A DNA stretch of 9,173 bases from Kiritimatiellales bacterium (GCA_015486775.1 WFRA01000439.1:1-9173), one strand, 5' to 3'; shown: positions 1 through 8,664, numbered from the stretch's first letter. Numbers and translations are program-made. The notes: generated by a model from the sequence alone, not told the origin.

Positions 1-128
1 CACCAGAGCATCCCCCCGCCGCCGCGAAAGAAATCGCTCGCGGTCTTGCTGAAACTTTTGTAGACAGGCCCCAGCAAGAGCATGAAAAGCAGATACACGC
101 CAATAACAATATAATCGTAGATGCTCAT
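1..128 (-). CDS. Sodium:solute symporter (SSS family), N-terminal fragment
   Basis: Partial gene, 42 codons visible, running off the left edge. The reading from ATG at 128 begins MSIYDYIVIGVYLLFMLLLG. This is a hydrophobic first membrane helix, followed by a short cytoplasmic-type stretch with K/S/T residues, then DFFRGGGGMLW. That layout (Asp-Tyr before helix 1, Gly after it, then a 'dFflgGr..pWw'-like motif before helix 2) is typical of the start of SSS/SLC5 transporters, which import sugars, uronates or other solutes with Na+. The start lies only 6 bases after the TAG stop of the lyase gene upstream, so the two are very probably co-transcribed and perhaps translationally coupled. A weak AGG lies just before the ATG. 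The likely role is uptake of the lyase product, but the substrate cannot be read from this fragment. Another polytopic transporter remains possible because only one helix is visible. Confidence 0.78.
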   Translation of the reverse strand, partial: MSIYDYIVIGVYLLFMLLLGPVYKSFSKTASDFFRGGGGMLW

Positions 129-134
129 CCTGGC

Positions 135-2831
135 CTATGGGTTGATTCTTCTGTTTTCCGCAGGAGGAACCGGAATCTTTTTCCCCTCGATGCCCAAAAC
201 AACGGGGTGGTCGGCACTGTAGAAATAGGCTTCGCCCTCCCTGCGCAGGCACGCCTTGACAACCTGCCCCTTGCCGTCGATCTCCAGCCCTCTTGCCCCC
301 AGGAAACGCCCGCGCCCCAGATAGAGGGTTTGATTGCCGGACGGTTCCTCCGAAACCACGCCGTAGATCCCGGAAAACACGATCCCGCCGGTCTGGTTGG
401 TCGCGGAGCAATCCGTGTCGTTTAAAATATATTGCGTTCCGTCTTTTTTCGTCGTTGCGACAAGACCCACAAAATCACCCAAACAGTTGGCGGGTTCCAA
501 TCCCTGGATTTCTTCGATGGCGCTCCCCTTTTGCCCGCTGTAGGGCTCGTACACCGCAACAAACGGCCGTTTCCACGCCGGCCCGGACTGGCGCGCGATC
601 ACGGTCGGGACCATTAAATCCTGCAACTCCTTCGGTGCGGATCCCTTCTGCAAGGTTCGCGCAACGGGAGACCGGACGGAAAAGATGATCCGTCCCGGTT
701 CCCCCTTCATCCACATCCCCATGCACACCGTCGTTTGATCGGCCAAACGGGCATGGAATACCGCGGAAAAATCATGGTCCCAGGCGCAGGAAAACTTGTT
801 TGTAAAATAATCGTATCCTTTGAGGTCGCCGAACGAATGGCCCAGTTCCCTTGTGGGTCGTAGCGGCAGGGCCTTCCCCTCCGCGTCCGCGAGCGCGACA
901 TTCTGCCCGATGTTGTGATAGAGGTACTCGTTCTTCCTATCCTTTCCATCCCTTCGCCTGGACCGGAAAATATCCACGTAGTATCCGGATGTGCCGGAGA
1001 GCCGGACAATCCCCAGCAGGCGGCGCTGGAGCGCACCGGTTTTGGGCTCCACAAAGCGGGTGTCGGAAAAAGAATATGAATCCGAAAGGGCGGCGTATGC
1101 GCCGGGCCGCGGTTCCATGGAAACAATTTCAAAGGGATGGCTGGTTGTTGGGTCGTAGTCCGAAATACCGTCCACCACAACGGTGTTGTGTGCCGGGAAC
1201 CGGGAGTAGAATTCCCTGTGGCTTTTTGTCCAATAGCTGGGGCCGCGCCCGAAGTCGGGAGCCAGCACCATTCCCTCCCCGTAGAGTTCCATGGCCATGC
1301 CGTTGGCGTGCATGTGGCCGCCCTTTGTTCCGCACAGCGAAACCATCAAGCCGTGCTCCTTGTCCACGGCGTTGCGCTGGACAAGAAAGTTTACGCTGTC
1401 GGCATAGAACGTCCGTGTTTGCAGAGGTTTTTCCGGCGGCTGCGCGGGCCACCGGTCGACATAGCTGGTCAACGCCATCAGCGAATCGAGCCGATCCCGC
1501 CGATACCCGTTCAGGCGGGCGCCCCGCCGCAATATCTGCGCCACCTGCCGCGCCCTGTGCCCCCCCTCCTGCTGCCGCGCAAACTCCGCAAGAAGCAGTT
1601 CCAGCATCTGGAAGGGCGGCAGTTCGTGGTATGTGTCCCCGAATCCCGCCATATATCCGTTTGGATACATGAACTGCGCAGATACGACCGCTGCCCGGGG
1701 AATGATCGGGAACATCGACAAAACATCCTGCCCGGTTGCGTTGTGGATGACCTGCGCCATCTCTAAAACAAGCCCCGTTACGCTGAAGGCGTAGCCTGGC
1801 GCTTCCGGCCAAACCCCGGTTTCGGGGTCGTACATCTCCGGAACAACCGATTTGAGGCTCCGTTGGTTTTTGGAGTCCTCCGTTGTGAATTTTCGGATAA
1901 AGAACTCTTGCCCGCGCCCATCTGCATAGGCGGCGTCGTTTTCCAGCGCCAGAGCCAGATAGACGATATACCGGGCCTGGTTCATGTTCCAGTTCCCGTC
2001 AGGATATCCCCCTTCGACAATGCGCGCGGCCCAGCGCCTGAACAAATCCTGGGCCAGCTTCACATCCCGCCCCGTCGCAACCAGATAGTCGTACAGGTAG
2101 TCGTAGCAGACCGCGATGGAAGGAACAATCCTCTCATGGATAACCTCGAAGGTTGCCAATCCGATATGCCGCATCTCCGAGGGGTTTTCCCATGCGATCG
2201 GATCGCTTCGGTAGTACATGCCTTCCACATAGGTCCAGAGAATGTCGGCCGCAAACTTCGCGTACTTTTCTTCGCCGGTGTACCAATACAAAAAAGCGGA
2301 TTTTTCGGCCAGGGCGAGAATCCGCTCGTTGATGCCCTCGACGATGTGGCCGGTTTTTTGAGGGGGCGCCCACTCCCAGGGCTGCCCGGGCTTCCTCTTG
2401 TTTTGAAGCCAGATTCCCCGATCGTCTTCCGCATACGGCTGAATATCTTCGAGTGCCGGAGCGGCATATTCCGTATTCCAATCCCGCTCGCCCGCAAAGC
2501 GGACCGTGGGAACCGGGGCTTCCCCTTCGCCCTTCATCCATTCTGCGCCATTGACGTAGATCCGCTCGTAGCGGCTTTTCCAATACATCTGCAACCGCGA
2601 AACAATCCACTCGGGATCTTCCCGATGCCGTTCAACGTAGGGATCGACCTCCGCTTCGATCCGGCGATAAACGCTTTCCGCCCACTCAACGCCCTCGATC
2701 TTGGCATCCAAACCCTTCCGCATCGATTCGCTGCTGTAGATCCGCGGATGGGATCTTTCTTCCCGATCAACGCCGCCGGAACAGGCAATCGCAAGATTCA
2801 TGGCAACCATCATCCAGAAAAACCTACACAT
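135..2831 (-). CDS. Heparinase II/III-like polysaccharide lyase, predicted lipoprotein
   Basis: Predicted 898-aa enzyme of the heparinase II/III superfamily (alginate-lyase-like alpha/alpha toroid followed by beta-sandwiches), which cleaves uronic-acid polysaccharides by beta-elimination. A signal peptide ends in a lipobox-like LAIAC (Cys17), so it is probably anchored in a membrane facing the periplasm or outside. Conserved-looking stretches are GNWNMNQARY near 279-288, EAPGY near 343-347 (candidate catalytic Tyr347), GGHMHANGMAMELYG near 504-518 (His506/His508) and HNTVVVDG near 548-555, the hallmark of the heparinase II/III C-terminal region. The start is taken at ATG 2831, because GAGAGG lies 5 bases upstream; the alternative GTG at 2837 would sit inside that Shine-Dalgarno. 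The symporter gene follows after 6 bases, and a LacI gene is divergent. The exact polymer (heparin-like, alginate, ulvan or other) is not determined. The catalytic assignment is by motif resemblance only. Confidence 0.85.
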   Translation of the reverse strand: MCRFFWMMVAMNLAIACSGGVDREERSHPRIYSSESMRKGLDAKIEGVEWAESVYRRIEAEVDPYVERHREDPEWIVSRLQMYWKSRYERIYVNGAEWMKGEGEAPVPTVRFAGERDWNTEYAAPALEDIQPYAEDDRGIWLQNKRKPGQPWEWAPPQKTGHIVEGINERILALAEKSAFLYWYTGEEKYAKFAADILWTYVEGMYYRSDPIAWENPSEMRHIGLATFEVIHERIVPSIAVCYDYLYDYLVATGRDVKLAQDLFRRWAARIVEGGYPDGNWNMNQARYIVYLALALENDAAYADGRGQEFFIRKFTTEDSKNQRSLKSVVPEMYDPETGVWPEAPGYAFSVTGLVLEMAQVIHNATGQDVLSMFPIIPRAAVVSAQFMYPNGYMAGFGDTYHELPPFQMLELLLAEFARQQEGGHRARQVAQILRRGARLNGYRRDRLDSLMALTSYVDRWPAQPPEKPLQTRTFYADSVNFLVQRNAVDKEHGLMVSLCGTKGGHMHANGMAMELYGEGMVLAPDFGRGPSYWTKSHREFYSRFPAHNTVVVDGISDYDPTTSHPFEIVSMEPRPGAYAALSDSYSFSDTRFVEPKTGALQRRLLGIVRLSGTSGYYVDIFRSRRRDGKDRKNEYLYHNIGQNVALADAEGKALPLRPTRELGHSFGDLKGYDYFTNKFSCAWDHDFSAVFHARLADQTTVCMGMWMKGEPGRIIFSVRSPVARTLQKGSAPKELQDLMVPTVIARQSGPAWKRPFVAVYEPYSGQKGSAIEEIQGLEPANCLGDFVGLVATTKKDGTQYILNDTDCSATNQTGGIVFSGIYGVVSEEPSGNQTLYLGRGRFLGARGLEIDGKGQVVKACLRREGEAYFYSADHPVVLGIEGKKIPVPPAENRRINP

Positions 2832-2836
2832 ATCCA

Positions 2837-2842
2837 CCTCTC
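2837..2842 (-). promoter_or_regulatory. Ribosome binding site of the lyase gene
   Basis: On the minus strand GAGAGG is followed by five bases and then ATG at 2831. The site overlaps the alternative GTG at 2837, so it argues for the ATG as the real start and shortens the protein by two residues compared with the longest reading frame. Confidence 0.6.
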
Positions 2843-2853
2843 AAAATACACAA

Positions 2854-2880
2854 GCCGAACATGCAGACTACAGATTCGGC
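2854..2880. repeat. Inverted repeat, 6-bp arms
   Basis: GCCGAA (2854-2859) and TTCGGC (2875-2880) are perfect complements around a 15-base spacer. The repeat lies 23-49 bases upstream of the lyase ATG, where a repressor would block its promoter or early transcription. The spacing is wider than in classical LacI operators, so it could also be chance. Confidence 0.3.
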
Positions 2881-2902
2881 CCCGGCAACCAAAGCCTCTC
2901 TT

Positions 2903-2920
2903 GGGTTTCCCTGTAAACCC
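2903..2920. repeat. 18-bp palindrome, candidate LacI operator
   Basis: GGGTTT (2903-2908) and AAACCC (2915-2920) are perfect inverted arms with a 6-base centre. The 18-bp overall length is in the range of operators bound by LacI-family dimers. It sits near the middle of the divergent region. It lacks the CG-centred core of the best-known LacI operators, so the assignment is tentative. Confidence 0.4.
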
Positions 2921-2936
2921 CTTCCGCCCCCGCGTA

Positions 2937-2949
2937 TTTTCCGGGAAAA
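2937..2949. repeat. 13-bp near-perfect palindrome TTTTCC-G-GGAAAA
   Basis: TTTTCC (2937-2942) and GGAAAA (2944-2949) flank a single G. A further TTTTCCC at 2963-2969 is complementary to GGGAAAA at 2943-2949 (7-bp arms, 13-base loop), so the same motif occurs three times within 33 bases in alternating orientation. This is a good candidate for a protein-binding site in the divergent promoter region. Confidence 0.4.
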
Positions 2950-2968
2950 ACGACCCGCCATGTTTTCC

Positions 2969-2987
2969 CTTGCAACCCCCCTGCAAG
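2969..2987. repeat. 19-bp inverted repeat CTTGCA-N7-TGCAAG just upstream of the LacI gene
   Basis: CTTGCA (2969-2974) and TGCAAG (2982-2987) are perfect inverted arms around a C-rich 7-base spacer, ending 18 bases before the LacI ATG. The right arm continues as TGCAAGCGC, which resembles one half of a classical LacI-family operator, although the second half (GATAAC) does not match. The position would suit autorepression. Confidence 0.38.
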
Positions 2988-3005
2988 CGCGATAACCATC
3001 CACGC

Positions 3006-4067
3006 ATGAAGACCGACGACAGCGAGCGCCGCATTGTAACCATCCGGGACATCGCCCGATCGGCGGGCGTTTCGCATACAACCGTCTCGCTTGCTCTGCG
3101 CAACAACTCCCGCATTTCCGAAAAGCAGCGCCTTCGGATACAAAAAGTTGCGGCAAAAATGGGATACCGCCCCGACCCCATGCTTTCCGCCCTCTCCAAC
3201 TACCGCCTCAAAAACCAGCCACATCCCGTTCGGGCCGCACTGGCCTGGCTCAATCCCTGGCACAACCCAAAGCAGCTCCGTTCCTACCACGAATTCGATC
3301 TCTACTGGAAAGGCGCATCCGAAACCGCCTTCAAGCTGGGCTACCACCTGGAAGAGTTCCCCATGCAGGAGATTCCGATCCAACGCCTGGAACAGGTACT
3401 TATGGCACGCAACATTCAGGGCATTCTTATCCCCCCGGTCAGGGGCAAGGTGGACTGGGGCGGCTTCGACTGGTCGCACTTTTGCGTGATTCGCTTCGGG
3501 CGAATCAAAAAATTCCCCAAAATGCATTTCGTAACAAGTGCGCAGGCGCAAAATGCCATGCTCGCCTTCGACAAGATCAGAAGCAAAGGCTACAAACGAA
3601 TCGGTTTTGTCGGAATCCGGGAATACAAGCAGACCTTTGGAGCCGGATTCCTCTGGGCACAGCAAGAACTGCCCCCGCGCCAACGCCTGCCCCTGCTCCT
3701 GCTTGAGCCCTCCGCGACCTCCCGGACCCGCAGGGAAGCCCTCCGGGAATGGGTTGGAAAAAACAAGCCCGATGCCCTGTTTACCACGGAGAAGGAGCTT
3801 CCGGGCGCACTGGCCTCCATGAGCTATCGCATACCGGAAGACATCGCCCTCGCCGCATCCAGCGTCATCGACATACCCATCGATGCGGGAATCAACCAAA
3901 ACTCCGAAGAAATCGGACGCATTGCCACGCTCTCCCTGATTTCGCTCATAAACGACATGGCTCGGGGCATCCCCTCCATCCAGCACGAATATCTTGTCGA
4001 AGGCTGCTGGGTCGATGGGAAATCCCTCCCCGATCGGTCGGTGCTGGGATCAGAGTACCAGCGTTAA
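3006..4067 (+). CDS. LacI-family transcriptional regulator
   Basis: 353-aa DNA-binding regulator, probably a repressor that responds to a sugar or oligosaccharide. Residues 11-58 form a textbook LacI helix-turn-helix: VTIRDIARSAGVSHTTVSLA, then ISEKQRLRIQKVAAKMGYRPDP. The rest is a periplasmic-binding-protein-like effector domain, with a subdomain around 75-145 (ending GILIPPVR), GYKRIGFVG near 195-203, PDALFTT near 255-261, and AGINQNSEEIGRIA near 294-307 followed by EYLVEGCWVDGKSL. The reading frame stays open far upstream to 1863, but that part is antisense to the lyase. ATG 3006 is chosen because it places the HTH nine or so residues from the start, as is usual. No Shine-Dalgarno is visible before it, so a leaderless or weakly translated message is possible. 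Divergence from the lyase-symporter pair suggests that pair as its target. The effector is unknown. Confidence 0.9.
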   Translation: MKTDDSERRIVTIRDIARSAGVSHTTVSLALRNNSRISEKQRLRIQKVAAKMGYRPDPMLSALSNYRLKNQPHPVRAALAWLNPWHNPKQLRSYHEFDLYWKGASETAFKLGYHLEEFPMQEIPIQRLEQVLMARNIQGILIPPVRGKVDWGGFDWSHFCVIRFGRIKKFPKMHFVTSAQAQNAMLAFDKIRSKGYKRIGFVGIREYKQTFGAGFLWAQQELPPRQRLPLLLLEPSATSRTRREALREWVGKNKPDALFTTEKELPGALASMSYRIPEDIALAASSVIDIPIDAGINQNSEEIGRIATLSLISLINDMARGIPSIQHEYLVEGCWVDGKSLPDRSVLGSEYQR

Positions 4068-4097
4068 CCCAATAAGCTTTTTGGGGATTTTATTTTT
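4068..4097 (+). terminator. Weak intrinsic terminator after the LacI gene
   Basis: Immediately after the TAA, CCCAA (4068-4072) can pair with TTGGG (4081-4085) around an 8-base loop that contains the AAGCTT palindrome. The stem is followed by a T-rich tract (ATTTTATTTTT, 4087-4097). The stem is short, so termination may be partial. Confidence 0.42.
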
Positions 4098-4132
4098 GCC
4101 GCGCACGCCCTTTTATTTCTCCGGATTGCCGC

Positions 4133-4161
4133 TTGACGAACCGGGGGCGGAGGGGTAGTTT
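4133..4161 (+). promoter_or_regulatory. Sigma70-like promoter of the nusA operon
   Basis: TTGACG (4133-4138, five of six matches to the -35 consensus) and TAGTTT (4156-4161, three of six at -10) are exactly 17 bases apart. An AT-rich stretch lies upstream at about 4078-4097. Transcription would start near 4168 and give a leader of about 107 bases before nusA. CCGGGG (4141-4146) and CCCCGG (4162-4167) form an inverted repeat over the -10 region. A consensus TTGACA at 4172-4177 lacks a -10 at proper spacing. Confidence 0.45.
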
Positions 4162-4192
4162 CCCCGGATTGTTGACAAGTTGGGCTCTGATG

Positions 4193-4220
4193 AAGAGTGG
4201 GCATTGCCCGCTCTTTTGTT
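4193..4220 (+). terminator. Terminator-like hairpin in the nusA leader
   Basis: A ten-base-pair stem (4193-4202 with 4206-4215, including one T-G wobble at 4198/4210) closes a three-base ATT loop and runs straight into TTTTGTT. The shape is that of an intrinsic terminator, placed between the likely promoter and nusA, so read-through must occur for the operon to be expressed. Confidence 0.6.
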
Positions 4221-4260
4221 CTCTAAAGAGCCGGTTATTTGAAATTGATGAAGGTGTGCG

Positions 4261-4269
4261 AAGGAGGTG
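4261..4269 (+). promoter_or_regulatory. Strong Shine-Dalgarno of nusA
   Basis: AAGGAGGTG is near-perfect and its GGAGG core ends 7 bases before ATG 4275. It rules out the upstream in-frame ATGs at 4239 and 4248, which would place the Shine-Dalgarno inside the coding region. Confidence 0.9.
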
Positions 4270-4274
4270 GGACC

Positions 4275-5461
4275 ATGAATCCTGCAGAATTGAAAGCCGT
4301 TGTTGAATACATGGAAAGCGAGCGGGGCGTCGAGCGCGAGCTGATTGTCCGGGCCATCGAGTCGGCCTTGCAGAGCGTGAGCGACAAGGACGAGGCCGAA
4401 GGAGACCACCTGCGGCTGGAGATCGACCGCAAGACCTTTGCCATCAAGGCCTACCGCACCCTCTCCGACGGAACCGAGATCGAATCGACCCCCCGCCCAC
4501 TTGGCCGCATTGCCGCGCAGACCGCCAAGCAGACCATCATGCAGAAAATCCGCATGGCGGAAAAGGAGCGCGTTTTCGAGGATTTCAAGGATCGCGCCGG
4601 CGAAATCATCACCGGAAGCGTGGTGCGCTTCGACCGCAGCGATGTGATTATCGATATCGACCACGCGGAGGCCGTCATGCCGTCCAAGGAGCGCGTCTCG
4701 ACCGAGGAGTACGAGGTTGGCGAGCGCATCCGGGCATACATCGTGGCGGTGCGCGAGCGCGAACGTGGCCCGGAAATCGTCCTCTCGCGCAGCCACCCCG
4801 ACTTTGTCCGGCGCCTCTTCGAGCTGGAGATCTCGGAGATCGCCGACGGCACGATGGACATCAAGGGCATTGCCCGCGAGGCTGGCTACCGCAGTAAGGT
4901 GGCGGTGATCTCCCACGACGACCGCGTCGACCCCGTCGGTGCCTGCGTGGGCATGCGCGGGATGCGCGTGAAGAACATCGTACGCGAGCTTTCCGGCGAA
5001 AAGATCGATATCGTCCGCTGGAGCGACGACATCAACACGCTGATCACCAACTCCCTCGCCCCGGCGCGCCTGAAGCATGTCGAGGCCGACGAGGCCACCC
5101 AGACGGTCACGGTCACGGTCGATCCCGACCAGCTTTCGCTGGCGATCGGCAAGCGCGGGCAGAACGCCCGCCTGACCTCCAAGCTCACGGGCTGGCGCGT
5201 CGATATCCAGAAAGACGAGGAGAGCATGGACTTCGAGGAACGCGTGGCCATTGCTGTAACCCGCCTGGCGGGGGTCGAGGGCATTGGCGAGGAGTTCGCC
5301 GAACATCTGGTCTTCTCCGGTTTCCTGACCTTGGAAGGCATCTTGGCCGCGGATCTGTCCGACCTGGAGGCCATCGAGGAGATTTCCGCCGAGCAGGCGC
5401 AGTCCATCTGGAAGGCGGCTGAAACGGCATACACAAAAGAACATGGTGAGATAGCAGAATA

Positions 5462-5462
<1 letters not shown>
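4275..5462 (+). CDS. nusA: Transcription termination/antitermination factor NusA
   Basis: 395-aa NusA, which binds RNA polymerase near the RNA exit channel and modulates pausing, termination and antitermination. The order of domains fits: a polymerase-binding N-terminal domain (about 1-107, with QTAKQTIMQKIRMAEKE), an S1 domain (about 108-173, EIITGSVVRF to IVLSRSHP), KH1 with DPVGACVGMRG (219-229) and GEKIDIVRW, KH2 with LAIGKRGQNARL (289-300), and one C-terminal helix-hairpin-helix-like repeat (about 330-382, GVEGIGEEFAEHLV). E. coli NusA is 495 aa and has two C-terminal acidic repeats; this one has a single repeat. The head of the N-terminal domain is also about 27 residues shorter than in E. 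coli. The TAA stop overlaps the infB ATG by one base. rimP, the usual upstream partner, is absent between the leader and nusA. Confidence 0.97.
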
Positions 5463-7564
<2,102 letters not shown>

Positions 7565-7591
7565 CCGCCGCCGGGTGGCCGGGAATTCCTG

Positions 7592-8641
7592 ATGACCCGA
7601 AGAAAGATCATCCAAATCGCGCTCGCCATGGCGCTGGTGCTGGCGTTCGCCGTCAAAAGTTTCTACGTCAAAAACCCGGTCCTCGTCGGCGGGACGATGG
7701 GCACGAGCTATAGCGTGACGGTCAAGGGCCGTGTTTCGCACAACAGGCTCAAAAAGCTCTCCCAAAAGATCGAGGCGCAGCTGGCCGAGGTGAACCGGCA
7801 GATGTCGACCTGGATCGACTGCAGCGAAATCTCGCGCTTCAACCGCTCCACCAACACGGCACCTTTCCAAACCTCGGAAGCCTTTGCGCAGGTGGTCGGC
7901 GCGGCGCTGGAACTGAGCGCATCGACCGGCGGGGCGTTCGACCCCACGCTCAATCCCCTGCTCAACCTCTGGGGGTTCGGCAGCGGAAGCGGGGAGCGCA
8001 AGGTGCCCTCCGATGCCGAGATCGCCAAGGCCAAAAAGCTGACCGGCTGGCGCAGGCTGGGCGTTGACGCAAAAACGTCCAGCCTTTGGAAAACCATTCC
8101 CGGCCTCCAGCTCGACCTCGGCGCCATCGCCAAGGGCTACGGCGTGGACAGCGTCGGCCGCCTGCTCGACCGGGTGGGATACGCGGACTGGTTCGTCGAG
8201 ATCGGCGGCGAGGTGGCGGTGCGCGGCACCAATCCCGATGGCGTTCCGTGGCGGATCGGAATCCAGTTCCCCACCACCAACCCGATGGACGACCGGTTGC
8301 AGGGGATTCTCAATCTGGACGAGGGCGCGGTGGCCACCTCGGGCGACTACCGCAACTATATCCGGCAGGACGGCACGCTCTACTCCCATATTCTCGATCC
8401 GCGCTCCGGCCGCGCCGTGCTTTCGGACACCGCCAGCGTCACCGTTGTCGCCCCCGACTGCATGCACGCCGACGGCATCGCCACCGCGCTGTTCGTGATG
8501 GGTGCCGACGAGGGGCTGGCCTGGGCGGAGCACCGGCCAGGCGTGGAGGCCATGTTCCTCGTGCGCGGGGCGGGCGGGGAAATTTCCGAAAAATTTAGTT
8601 CGGGCTTCGCGGCGGCGACAGGCTATGTTCATGTCCAATGA
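7592..8641 (+). CDS. apbE: FAD:protein FMN transferase (ApbE family)
   Basis: 349-aa enzyme that transfers FMN from FAD to a Thr or Ser of target proteins such as NqrB/NqrC or RnfG/RnfD, outside the cytoplasmic membrane with Mg2+. Family motifs in order: GTMGTSYSV (34-42), MSTWIDCSEISRFN (71-84), GGAFDPTLNPLLNLWGFG (113-130), LDLGAIAKGYGVD (174-186), IGGEVAVRG (204-212), ATSGDYRNY (248-256), SHILDPRSG (265-273) and HADGIATAL (292-300), where Asp294 and Thr298 fit the metal site. The N-terminus has basic residues followed by one hydrophobic segment (about 6-21) and no lipobox Cys, so it is exported by a signal peptide or kept as a membrane anchor. It begins 27 bases after infB with only a weak GGGA-type ribosome site. 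The flavinylation target is not in the window. Confidence 0.95.
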   Translation: MTRRKIIQIALAMALVLAFAVKSFYVKNPVLVGGTMGTSYSVTVKGRVSHNRLKKLSQKIEAQLAEVNRQMSTWIDCSEISRFNRSTNTAPFQTSEAFAQVVGAALELSASTGGAFDPTLNPLLNLWGFGSGSGERKVPSDAEIAKAKKLTGWRRLGVDAKTSSLWKTIPGLQLDLGAIAKGYGVDSVGRLLDRVGYADWFVEIGGEVAVRGTNPDGVPWRIGIQFPTTNPMDDRLQGILNLDEGAVATSGDYRNYIRQDGTLYSHILDPRSGRAVLSDTASVTVVAPDCMHADGIATALFVMGADEGLAWAEHRPGVEAMFLVRGAGGEISEKFSSGFAAATGYVHVQ

Positions 8642-8664
8642 ATCTTGAACCAAAAGGAAAAACC

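Larger units (their letters stand above)
2832..3005. promoter_or_regulatory. Divergent promoter/operator region between lyase and LacI genes
   Basis: This is the 174-base gap between two divergently transcribed genes, so it must hold the promoters of both unless one of them lies inside a gene. I could not pick out a convincing -35/-10 pair for either direction. It does contain five short inverted repeats, listed separately, which are candidate binding sites for the neighbouring LacI repressor. LacI dimers bind palindromes and usually regulate adjacent genes. No riboswitch or small gene is evident. Confidence 0.6.
4168..4274 (+). promoter_or_regulatory. nusA 5' leader with mutually exclusive pairings (putative attenuator)
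   Basis: Four segments can pair in competing ways. Segment 1 is GGCTCT (4183-4188), segment 2 is AGAGTGGGC (4194-4202), segment 3 is GCCCGCTCTTT (4206-4216) and segment 4 is AAAGAGCC (4225-4232). Pairing 2:3 gives a terminator-shaped hairpin. Pairing 3:4 (GCTCTTT with AAAGAGC, 7 bp, 8-base loop) would break it, 1:4 (6 bp) would close an outer stem around it, and 1:2 is a weak 4-5 bp pairing. This is the geometry of a transcription attenuator. NusA itself acts on hairpin-dependent pausing and termination, so autoregulation is a natural hypothesis. From memory, hairpins of the GAGTGGG/CCCACTC type precede rimP-nusA operons in other bacteria. Confidence 0.5.

Noticed and set aside
851..1672. Plus-strand reading frame of 273 codons inside the lyase gene
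   Set aside because: It is Arg/Pro/Ala-rich, lacks a ribosome site and lies antisense to conserved lyase motifs.
1863..3005. Upstream in-frame extension of the LacI gene (734-codon reading frame)
   Set aside because: This part is antisense to the lyase gene, and the LacI helix-turn-helix begins right after the internal ATG at 3006, where the family normally starts.
2868..3986. Antisense reading frame of 372 codons opposite the LacI gene
   Set aside because: No domain is recognisable, it overlaps a well-supported regulator and runs through the divergent promoter region. It is a shadow.
4172..4177. Consensus TTGACA as a second nusA promoter
   Set aside because: At 16-18 bases downstream there is only GAGTGG-like sequence, which is part of the hairpin stem, so there is no -10 element.
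4239..4274. Longer nusA starting at ATG 4239
   Set aside because: The strong AAGGAGGTG at 4261-4269 would then be coding, and it points to ATG 4275, which gives the usual NusA N-terminus.
4113..5444. Antisense open reading frame of 443 codons opposite nusA
   Set aside because: It lies opposite the nusA gene and leader with the same biased composition and no domain or plausible ribosome site.
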